A stretch of 8,675 bases of DNA from Rhodanobacter sp. (GTDB lineage Bacteria > Pseudomonadota > Gammaproteobacteria > Xanthomonadales > Rhodanobacteraceae). The DNA lies in assembly GCA_026193555.1 (NCBI GenBank), contig JAPHUU010000154.1:1-8675 (forward strand), read 5' to 3'. Both the position numbers and the translations under genes were made by a program. Shown here piece after piece: positions 1 through 6,007 of the stretch; position 1 is the stretch's first letter, and every line of letters begins with the position of its first letter. The notes beneath the pieces were generated by a model. The model did not search any database. It saw only the letters and a program-made list of their open reading frames with translations, and was not told the origin of the DNA.

Positions 1-509
1 GTACGAGTGCCGGCCAGCATCGTGCGCCCGGACGCCGAGCCGAGCAGCACGTACAGCGATTCCGGAGTGGTCACCAGGATGTGCGGCGGCTGCCTGCGCA
101 GCAGGTTGCGCTCGGCCTGCGGCGTGTCGCCGGTGCGCACCGCGGTGCGGATTGCCACGTCGGGCAGGCCGAGGATCTCCAGCTGCGCGCGGATGCCTTG
201 CAGCGGCACTTCCAGATTGAGGTGGATGTCGTTCGACAACGCCTTCAGCGGCGAGACATAGACCACCCAGGTTTCATCCGGCAGCACGCCAGCATGCGCC
301 ACGCCTTCGCGCACCAGCGCGTCGATCGCGGCAAGGAACGCGGTGAGCGTCTTGCCCGAGCCGGTCGGCGCCGCCACCAGGGTGTGCCGGCCGGCCTGGA
401 TGGATGGCCACGCCGCAGCCTGCGCCTTGGTGGGCGCAGGGAAAGCGCGGCGAAACCAGGCGGCGACGGCCGGATGGAAATCGTCGAGCGGGCAGGAATC
501 CAGACGCAT
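1..509 (-). CDS. lhr: Lhr-type DEAD/DEAH-box ATP-dependent helicase, N-terminal part (cut by window edge)
   Basis: This is the first 169 codons of a superfamily 2 helicase; the rest lies beyond base 1. Visible motifs in order: a Q-motif-like PTKAQ (residues 26-30), Walker A APTGSGKT (47-54, Lys53 for ATP phosphate binding), motif Ia SPLKALSND (86-94), the Lhr-style segment [11 protein letters not shown] (about 124-134) and motif Ib TTPESL (147-152). The spacing and wording of these blocks are those of the large helicase-related (Lhr) family, ATP-driven 3'-5' translocases linked to DNA repair. The DEAD/DEVH box and C-terminal domains are not in the window, so full-length Lhr cannot be told from the shorter ligase-associated DEXH form. 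The ATG at 509 was chosen. An in-frame GTG at 545 would add 12 residues, and neither start has a clear Shine-Dalgarno. The gene diverges from the protease gene. Confidence 0.9.
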   Translation of the reverse strand, partial: MRLDSCPLDDFHPAVAAWFRRAFPAPTKAQAAAWPSIQAGRHTLVAAPTGSGKTLTAFLAAIDALVREGVAHAGVLPDETWVVYVSPLKALSNDIHLNLEVPLQGIRAQLEILGLPDVAIRTAVRTGDTPQAERNLLRRQPPHILVTTPESLYVLLGSASGRTMLAGTR

Positions 510-760
510 CGATGACTGCCCGTGGGGCGGCGGGGAAGGGCTCACGCGACCATATATGGGGGCCACCTGCGACCCTCGCAATCTGTCATCGATTCCGCCG
601 TCAAAAGCCATGCGGGTGTCAATGCAAGTGCGGTTCCGACATGTCAGTATTCAGGCTCGGCCGGCGCAGGTCAGGGGCCCCGTTGGGGAATCCGGTGGCG
701 GCCTTCATGCGAAGGACTCTCATGCACGATCTGGAAGTGATTCGGCGCAAGGCCGGCACC
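510..760. other. Divergent intergenic region between lhr and the protease gene
   Basis: About 250 bases separate the two divergent start codons, so promoters for both genes should lie here. On the minus strand a weak sigma70-like pair is visible: TTGCGA (576-581) and TATATG (551-556), 19 bases apart, four of six consensus matches each. It would start transcription near 545. No convincing plus-strand promoter stands out. An 8-base palindrome GACATGTC sits at 638-645. The right end may be translated if the protease starts at 722. Nothing here resembles an RNA gene. Confidence 0.4.
551..581 (-). promoter_or_regulatory. Possible sigma70-like promoter for the helicase gene
   Basis: Read on the minus strand, TTGCGA (576-581) is followed after 19 bases by TATATG (551-556), an AT-rich island in GC-rich surroundings. 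Each hexamer matches the consensus at four positions and the spacer is 2 bases longer than ideal. The predicted transcript start near 545 would give a leader of about 35 bases before the ATG at 509, or an almost leaderless message if the GTG at 545 is used. Pattern match only. Confidence 0.22.
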
Positions 761-2746
761 ATGCAGTCGGTTTTCCGCCGGCTGGCCTTGCTTGCCCTCA
801 TCGTCCTGTGCGGCGCCACCGCGCATGCCGCCAGCCTTGATCCGGCCGTACTGCCGAAGATCCAGGCCGCCACGTTCGAGGTGGTGGCGGCCAAGCCGGT
901 CAGCGACCCGCTGGCCTACGAGAAGCCGCTGCCGCTGGATCTGCTGCCGTACCAGGAACGCAACGACAAGTATTTCTCGATCGGCACCGCGTTCGCGATC
1001 GGCGACAACCGCTATGTGACGGCCGGCCATGTGCTGCTGGCCGACCTGGGCAGCCTGTGGGGAGCGCCCGAATTGCGCGACGCCGATGGCCATGTGTACC
1101 CCATCGGCAAGATTGAGAAGTTTTCGCTGCGCCAGGACTTTGTGGTGTTTTCGCTGGCACAGCCGCCGGCCAAGGGTGCGGCGCTGGACATCGATACCAA
1201 GCCTGCGCTCAACCAGGTGGTCTATGCCGTGGGCAATGCGCTGGGCACCGGGGTGGTGATCCGCGACGGCCTGTACACTTCCGACACGCCGGAGCAGCAG
1301 GACGGCAGCTGGAAGTGGATGCGCTTCTCGGCAGCCGCCTCGCCGGGCAACAGCGGGGGGCCGCTGCTGGACAAGGATGGCAAGCTCATCGGTATCGTGC
1401 TGATGAAATCGCAGAACGAGAACCTCAACTACGCACTGCCGATCAGCCAGGTGCTGGACGCACCGGCCAATCAGGCCGTCATAGACTCCCGTGTGGCTTA
1501 CCAGCTCGACCTGTTCGAGACGGTCCAGAACGGCACCTTCAAGGCGCAGTTTGCGTTGCCGATGAGCTTTGCCGACTTCAGTGCGACCTACCAGAAGCTG
1601 TTCGACGCCTACAGCGATACGCAACTGAAAACGCTTCTGAACAAGGAATCTGCCAATCTGTTCCCGAACGGCAAAGGCTCTGCGCGCCTGCTTTCCGAGC
1701 AGACGCAGTTGGACGATTTTCCCACGTTGATTGCGCGCGGCAGCGATAACGAGTGGGTCCGTATCGGCCAAGAGTCGCAGCATTTCACACTGGAAGACAA
1801 TGGTTACGTGGATGTCGGCACGGTGGGCCGCAATGGATTGATCCATCTGCGTCGGCCAGACGGCATGGACGCCGCCCGGTTTTATCGTGATGCGAAATCA
1901 CGCATGGATCTGTTGGCCAAGGCCGGCATGTTTCAGCGCATGGTAGCGGGTGAAAAGGTCAAGGTCGTGTCGCTCGGCAAGCCTGCTTTCGACTCTGTGC
2001 ATATCGACCGTTGGCAACGTCCCTGGCAGGTCGACATCTGGCCGTTGCCCTACGCGAACATCTTCGTGGTGACGTACTCGCTGCCGGTGCCGGACGGCAG
2101 CGTGATGCTGATGCGCTTTGTGCCTGCTTCCCATCAGCACGACTCGAAGTTGGATACGGACGAACTGAGCAGCTTCATCTACGTCACCTACGAAGGCACC
2201 CTGGCGCAGTGGAAGGACTTCCTCAAGGAGTCCGCATTGCTGCCGGCCGCATTCAAGAACATTCATATCGACTTCGACTACGGTCGGCACTTCAGCTACC
2301 GCTCGAAGCGGGTGGCTTTCTCGTACACGCCCGAGGTGCAGGCGATCACGCCGGGCAATCTGCTGTGGCTTGGCTTCAGGTTCTCCAGGGACAACGGTCA
2401 ACCGGTGTGGGACGTGGCAGACGTGGATGTCTGGAAGGAAGCGGCCTCAGACGATCACAACAATGTCAATGTCCAGCGTTACGCCGCGCCACCATCCGGG
2501 CTGGACGAAGACATGAGCAGTCGCTGGCAGAAGCTGTCGGGGCGCCAATATCCCTACAACGGCGTGGCGCGTTACGAGAACGACCTGATGAAGATCGACG
2601 CGGTGGTCGCACCGACGGTCTCGGGTGACAAGCCACCCGCAGTGCTGTACACCGCTTTCTACGGCGTCGCGGGCACGTATCCGCAGGCCGGCATGAAAAG
2701 CAAGCTCGACCTTCTCATGAGTAACATGCAGGTCGTGGAACATTGA
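761..2746 (+). CDS. Exported trypsin-like (S1/DegP-type) serine protease with unassigned C-terminal half
   Basis: A 661-residue protein. Residues 1-23 form a classical Sec signal peptide (Arg-rich start, hydrophobic core, AHA cleavage site), so it should act in the periplasm or outside the cell. Residues about 35-235 are a trypsin-fold domain with an apparent catalytic triad: His90 in VTAGH, Asp126 in RQDFVVF and Ser198 in SPGNSGGPL. NLNYALPISQ (221-230) closes the domain as in DegP/HtrA proteases. No PDZ domain is recognisable. Residues about 240-661 are soluble and rich in aromatic residues, and I cannot assign them. The ATG at 761 was chosen because it gives a compact signal peptide behind a weak AAGG. 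An in-frame ATG at 722 has a better Shine-Dalgarno (GAAGGA, 711-716) and would lengthen the positively charged N-terminus by 13 residues. The reading frame extends upstream to 404, but that part overlaps the helicase gene and is not credible. The substrate is unknown. Confidence 0.82.
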   Translation: MQSVFRRLALLALIVLCGATAHAASLDPAVLPKIQAATFEVVAAKPVSDPLAYEKPLPLDLLPYQERNDKYFSIGTAFAIGDNRYVTAGHVLLADLGSLWGAPELRDADGHVYPIGKIEKFSLRQDFVVFSLAQPPAKGAALDIDTKPALNQVVYAVGNALGTGVVIRDGLYTSDTPEQQDGSWKWMRFSAAASPGNSGGPLLDKDGKLIGIVLMKSQNENLNYALPISQVLDAPANQAVIDSRVAYQLDLFETVQNGTFKAQFALPMSFADFSATYQKLFDAYSDTQLKTLLNKESANLFPNGKGSARLLSEQTQLDDFPTLIARGSDNEWVRIGQESQHFTLEDNGYVDVGTVGRNGLIHLRRPDGMDAARFYRDAKSRMDLLAKAGMFQRMVAGEKVKVVSLGKPAFDSVHIDRWQRPWQVDIWPLPYANIFVVTYSLPVPDGSVMLMRFVPASHQHDSKLDTDELSSFIYVTYEGTLAQWKDFLKESALLPAAFKNIHIDFDYGRHFSYRSKRVAFSYTPEVQAITPGNLLWLGFRFSRDNGQPVWDVADVDVWKEAASDDHNNVNVQRYAAPPSGLDEDMSSRWQKLSGRQYPYNGVARYENDLMKIDAVVAPTVSGDKPPAVLYTAFYGVAGTYPQAGMKSKLDLLMSNMQVVEH

Positions 2747-2796
2747 GGTACGCCCGAACATGCTTCTCGGAGTGTTGTGATCCATGGCCGCGCATA

Positions 2797-2820
2797 TTCG
2801 TATGTCCGTTCGTATGTCCG
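2797..2820 (+). repeat. Perfect 12-base tandem repeat, two copies
   Basis: The unit TTCGTATGTCCG occurs twice head to tail (2797-2808 and 2809-2820), then the sequence diverges after CTCG. It lies 65 bases upstream of the hydrolase start, a plausible place for an operator or activator site. A replication-slippage duplication explains it equally well. Confidence 0.75.
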
Positions 2821-2872
2821 CTCGACGAAGCCGGAGATGTGGCGGCCAAGCGCCGGGCAGAGACGTGATCGC

Positions 2873-2877
2873 GGAGA
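2873..2877 (+). promoter_or_regulatory. Ribosome binding site that sets the hydrolase start
   Basis: GGAGA lies 7 bases before the GTG at 2885. No other in-frame start nearby has such a site, so this places translation at 2885 rather than at the GTG at 2777 or the ATG at 2897. Confidence 0.7.
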
Positions 2878-2884
2878 ACTGAAC

Positions 2885-3775
2885 GTGGAACAGCCCATGC
2901 AGGCGGCATCGCCGATTCGTCGTGCAGGTAGCACTGAATGTGCAGCGTGGCTCAACATGCCGGACGGGCAGCGATTGTTCCTGCGCGACTGGCCGCGTTC
3001 ACAGGCACGCGGTGCGGTGCTGATCGTGCATGGCCTGGGCGAACACAGCGGGCGCTACCAGCGACTGGCGCAATGGTTCAACCAGCGTGGCTACGCGGTA
3101 CGCAGCTACGACCAGCGCGGCCATGGACAGAGCCCGGGTCAGCGAGGTGCCCTGCGCCATGGCGATGATCTGCTGGAGGATCTGGCCACCGTCTATATGG
3201 ATTTCGCCAACGTCGTGTCGATGCCGCCGCTGCTGCTCGGTCACAGCATGGGCGGACTGGTGGCCGCGCGTGCCGTGCTGGATGGCCGCGTCACGCCGCC
3301 GGCGATGGTGCTTTCGTCGCCGGCGCTGCGCACATGGGAGCCGCTCGCGCTGCAGCGGCTGGCCGGCGTGCTGGCGCGGGTTGCGCCGCGCCTGCCTTTG
3401 CGCAGCAGCTTGAAGATGGAGCAGGTTTCGCACGATGCGCACGTCGTCGCCACTTACCGCGACGACCCGTTGCGCAGTGGCTGGATCACGCCGCGGCTGG
3501 CCGATTTCATCTTCCGTGCCGGCGTGAGCAGCATCACCGATGCGGCCCGCCTGAAAATGCCCAGCCTGTTGCTGGTGGCCGGCAGCGACACCCTGGTCGA
3601 CCCCGCAGGAAGCCGTGACTTCTCGGCGGCGGCGGCGCCGACCCGGCTGCTGACCACGCGCTTCTTCTCCACGCTCTACCACGAGCTGTTCAACGAGACC
3701 GAGCCCGGTCGCAGCCAGGTACTGATGCAGCTGGGTGACTGGCTGGGTCGGCACATGGCCGATCCACGCCGGTAA
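2885..3775 (+). CDS. Alpha/beta hydrolase, monoacylglycerol lipase-like (serine aminopeptidase S33 / Hydrolase_4 family)
   Basis: A 296-residue cytoplasmic protein without signal peptide or membrane segment, of normal length for the family. It shows the full alpha/beta-hydrolase pattern: the oxyanion segment IVHGLGEHSGRY (about 47-58), YDQRGHGQS (75-83), the nucleophile elbow GHSMGG (119-124, Ser121), the acid in GSDTLVDPAGS (233-243, Asp239 as in human monoacylglycerol lipase) and His266 in LYHELFNE. This order and wording are typical of bacterial monoacylglycerol lipase or lysophospholipase homologues, which hydrolyse ester bonds of mono- or lysolipids. The true substrate cannot be read from sequence. 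The GTG start at 2885 is preferred because of GGAGA seven bases upstream. The gene lies downstream of the protease gene in the same direction and converges on the hyf operon. Confidence 0.85.
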   Translation: MEQPMQAASPIRRAGSTECAAWLNMPDGQRLFLRDWPRSQARGAVLIVHGLGEHSGRYQRLAQWFNQRGYAVRSYDQRGHGQSPGQRGALRHGDDLLEDLATVYMDFANVVSMPPLLLGHSMGGLVAARAVLDGRVTPPAMVLSSPALRTWEPLALQRLAGVLARVAPRLPLRSSLKMEQVSHDAHVVATYRDDPLRSGWITPRLADFIFRAGVSSITDAARLKMPSLLLVAGSDTLVDPAGSRDFSAAAAPTRLLTTRFFSTLYHELFNETEPGRSQVLMQLGDWLGRHMADPRR

Positions 3776-3877
3776 CCAGACGGTGTCGACCCCGACGAGC
3801 TGCATGCCCGCCTCGCACTGACCGCGCTGGCGCGCAGCGGCGCATTCAGTTCGGTGCGGTTGAACGTCGCCGATTGA
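3776..3877 (+). pseudogene. Coding-like stretch with no start codon; possible gene remnant
   Basis: Directly after the hydrolase TAA the same frame stays open for 33 codons to a TGA at 3875-3877. Codon use looks real: most third positions are G or C and first positions are G/C-rich. The peptide (including LHARLALTALARSG) looks like an amphipathic helix. There is no ATG, GTG or TTG in good context, so it is not a free-standing gene. It could be the tail of a decayed gene, a former C-terminal extension of the hydrolase cut off by the TAA, or chance in GC-rich DNA. I recognise no family. Confidence 0.25.
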
Positions 3878-3909
3878 CGGCATCGCTCGCCGAGGCGACG
3901 TCGGGCATG

Positions 3910-4443
3910 TCAGCGCGAGGCGGGCAGCTCGTCGGTGTCGAGCTGGCGGGTCAGCTGCAGCAGGCCATGGAGTATCCGTTGCGGGCTCGGCGGGCAGCCG
4001 CTGACGACGGCATGCACCGGGAGCACGTCACTGACCGGACCGCGGGTGGCGTAGTTGTTGCCGAAGATGCCGCCGCAGGCGCCGCAGTCGCCGATCGCGA
4101 GCACCCACTTCGGTTCGGGCATCGCCTCCCAGGTCCGCTTGAGCGCTTCTTCCATGTTGACCGAAACCGGCCCGGTCACCAGCAGCACGTCGGCATGGCG
4201 CGGACTGGCCACGAACGAGATGCCGTGACCCTCGAGGTTGTAGTACGGGTTGCTCAGCGCGTGGATTTCCAGCTCGCAACCATTGCACGAGCCGGCGTCC
4301 ACGTGACGGATGCGCAGCGCCCGCCCGAACACCGCGTGCAGGTTTTCCTGCAGCCCGGACATCGCCGGGTCGGTGCTGTCGCTGGCTGGCAGCGGCCGAT
4401 CGAGGATGCCGGTGCGGCGGATGCGCCTCAGAAGTTCGAACAT
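3910..4443 (-). CDS. hyfI: HyfI/NuoB-like [4Fe-4S] small subunit of a hydrogenase-4-related complex
   Basis: A 177-residue electron-transfer subunit of the NuoB/HycG/HyfI family. It should sit at the membrane-arm junction and carry one [4Fe-4S] cluster next to the large subunit. Four candidate ligands are present in family order: Cys53 and Cys56 in GSCNGCE, Cys120 in GDCGACGG and Cys150 in SGCPPSP. The first pair is CxxC, as in hydrogenases, not the adjacent CC of complex I NuoB. The protein is shorter than E. coli HyfI or HycG (about 250 residues), ending soon after the last ligand region. The ATG at 4443 begins 7 bases after the hyfG stop, with a GGGTGA-like ribosome site overlapping the hyfG end, so it is translationally coupled. 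A longer frame reaching 4575 overlaps hyfG and was discarded. In E. coli, hyfH (a two-cluster ferredoxin-like subunit) lies between hyfG and hyfI; here it is missing. This is the last gene of the operon in the window, and I see no hairpin with a T-tract after it. Confidence 0.9.
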   Translation of the reverse strand: MFELLRRIRRTGILDRPLPASDSTDPAMSGLQENLHAVFGRALRIRHVDAGSCNGCELEIHALSNPYYNLEGHGISFVASPRHADVLLVTGPVSVNMEEALKRTWEAMPEPKWVLAIGDCGACGGIFGNNYATRGPVSDVLPVHAVVSGCPPSPQRILHGLLQLTRQLDTDELPASR

Positions 4444-4450
4444 GCTGGAA

Positions 4451-5995
4451 TCACCCGTCGTGACCGCTGTAGGCGAGGTTGAACGATTTGTTGATGAGCG
4501 GGAAGTCCGGCACGATGTTGCCGTGGATCGCGTGTTCCAGCAGCGGCCAGTTCTGCCACGAGGGATCGTGTGCATGGCAGCGCCGCACGCGGTCGTCCGC
4601 GGCGGTTTCCAGCGCGATCAGTACCGGTCCGCGCCAGCCCTCGATCAGGCCGAGTCCGAGTCGGCCCGGGGCGGCGGCCGCCACGTCGACCCGGCTGGGT
4701 CCCTCCGGCAGCATGTCGAGCAGCATCCGGCACAGGCGCAGTGACTCCATCGCTTCATCGAAGCGCAGCTGAACGCGCGCCGCGACATCGCCGCCGATGC
4801 GCAGCACGCGCCTGGGGCGCAGCCGGTCGTATGGTGGCCACGGCAGGTCGATGCGCACATCCTGCGCGATACCGCAGGCGCGTGCGACCAGTCCCAGCGC
4901 GCCATGGGTCTGGGCCAGTTCGGGACTGAGCAGGCCCGCATCGAGGAAGCGATCCTGCACCCCGGCGTGGTCGTCGTAGATCGCGCGCAATGCGCCAACT
5001 TCCTGTTCCAGCCTCGTCGTCTCGTCGAGCATGGTGGAGACCATGGGCGTGATCAGATCGGTGGCGACGCCGCCTGGGACGATGTAGTCGAACAGATACC
5101 GTTGCCCGAACGCTTCCTGGTTCAGACGCAGCAGTTGCTCCTTCAGGCTCGAGAACTGCACCAGACCGAAGGCGAAGCCGGCATCGTTGCCCAGCGCCCC
5201 CAGGTCGCCAAGGTGGTTGGCCAGTCGTTCGCGCTCGAGTGCCAGTGCGCGCAACGCCACCGCGCGCCGTGAAAGTTCGGTATCGGTGATCGATTCCAGC
5301 GCGGCACAGTAGGCCCAGGAAAACGCCACCGTGCTGTCGCCGCAGATTCGCGCGGCCAGCCGATGCGCTTCCTGCAACGGCATTTTCTCGAAGCGCTTGG
5401 CCACCCCCTTGTGGGTGTAGCCCAGTCTGGCTTCCAGCCGCAGCACTTTCTCGCCGACCACCGAAAAGCGGAAGTGACCCGGCTCGATCGTGCCGGCGTG
5501 CACCGGGCCCACGGCGATCTCGTGCACCCCGTCGCCACTCACCGGAACGAAGGTGTAGGGCGCGGAGTGGACGGGGAAGCTTTGCGTCAGGCTGACGTCC
5601 CGGCGCAGCGGAAAGTATTGTTCCGGCCATCCGCCGTGGCGCAGCCAGTCGCGGGCGTCACCCGCACCGGCCTTCAGCCCGAGCAGGTCGTACACGGCAC
5701 GCTGCAGCCGATCGGCGACCGGAAACCAGCCGGCCAGTGACGGATAGACCGGCGTGGCCGCGGGCATCGCGTGTTGCAGCAGCAGCACGTGATCGGGCAG
5801 CAGGAAGGCGGCGAAGATCCGGAACGCGCCATCGACATCCCGATCATCGGCACCCCACAGCGCGAGCAGACGGGCGTCGAGACCGGACAGGCTCAGCGCG
5901 CTCTGCGTCCACTGCGCGGCATCGACGACCACCCGGCGCACCGCCACATTGGCAGGCAGGGGGGTGCCTTCACGTTCGAGGAATTCAGTCGGCAT
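4451..5995 (-). CDS. hyfG: HyfG-like large subunit (NuoC-NuoD fusion) lacking the NiFe-ligand cysteines
   Basis: A 514-residue fusion. Residues about 20-133 are a NuoC-like domain (pattern SLAGWFPVADRLQRAVYDLLGL, 86-107, ending in PLRRD). Residues about 157-514 are NuoD/HycE-like, with GPVHAGTIEPGHFRF (163-177), LGYTHKGVAKRFE (191-203) and an intact family end, DFPLINKSFNLAYSG (497-511). In working hydrogenases two CxxC pairs bind Ni-Fe. Here the first reads RICGDS (216-221: Cys218 kept, second position Ser221) and the second reads DPSWQN (477-482: no cysteine). Three of four ligands are gone, so H2 chemistry at a normal NiFe site is not expected. The tail of about 35 residues after DPS resembles NuoD more than a hydrogenase with a cleavable peptide. 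This matches Ehr (energy-converting hydrogenase related) complexes. The ATG at 5995 has GGAG (6003-6006) 7 bases upstream, and the gap to hyfF is 12 bases. Confidence 0.92.
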   Translation of the reverse strand: MPTEFLEREGTPLPANVAVRRVVVDAAQWTQSALSLSGLDARLLALWGADDRDVDGAFRIFAAFLLPDHVLLLQHAMPAATPVYPSLAGWFPVADRLQRAVYDLLGLKAGAGDARDWLRHGGWPEQYFPLRRDVSLTQSFPVHSAPYTFVPVSGDGVHEIAVGPVHAGTIEPGHFRFSVVGEKVLRLEARLGYTHKGVAKRFEKMPLQEAHRLAARICGDSTVAFSWAYCAALESITDTELSRRAVALRALALERERLANHLGDLGALGNDAGFAFGLVQFSSLKEQLLRLNQEAFGQRYLFDYIVPGGVATDLITPMVSTMLDETTRLEQEVGALRAIYDDHAGVQDRFLDAGLLSPELAQTHGALGLVARACGIAQDVRIDLPWPPYDRLRPRRVLRIGGDVAARVQLRFDEAMESLRLCRMLLDMLPEGPSRVDVAAAAPGRLGLGLIEGWRGPVLIALETAADDRVRRCHAHDPSWQNWPLLEHAIHGNIVPDFPLINKSFNLAYSGHDG

Positions 5996-6007
5996 GCGGG
6001 GGCTCCA

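Larger units (their letters stand above)
2747..2884. other. Spacer between protease and hydrolase genes
   Basis: These 138 bases hold a perfect tandem repeat (2797-2820) and the ribosome binding site of the hydrolase. I see no hairpin followed by a T-run after the protease stop and no clear -35/-10 pair, so co-transcription of the two genes is neither shown nor excluded. The hydrolase frame is open leftward to a GTG at 2777, but the ribosome binding site argues that the region is untranslated. Confidence 0.5.

Noticed and set aside
638..645. Palindrome GACATGTC
   Set aside because: Eight bases, single copy, expected by chance in a window of this size.
404..760. 119-residue upstream extension of the protease frame
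   Set aside because: It would overlap the helicase gene on the other strand and bury the signal peptide. Only the in-frame ATG at 722 remains a reasonable alternative to 761.
671..1846. 391-codon open frame on the minus strand
   Set aside because: It is opposite the protease trypsin domain, whose triad and signal peptide show that the plus strand codes. The minus product has shadow-like composition.
2777..2884. 36-residue N-terminal extension of the hydrolase from GTG 2777
   Set aside because: It has no ribosome binding site, the translated part includes the repeat-derived SYVRSYVRS, and GGAGA supports GTG 2885.
3878..3909. Possible terminator between the convergent hydrolase gene and hyfI
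   Set aside because: Only a 4-base stem (TCGC-CGAG-GCGA) is visible, with no T-run on either strand; too weak to call.
4444..4575. Longer hyfI frame starting at 4575
   Set aside because: It overlaps the well-supported hyfG C-terminus. The extra residues are low-complexity Ser/Thr/Arg, while the ATG at 4443 sits directly after the hyfG stop.
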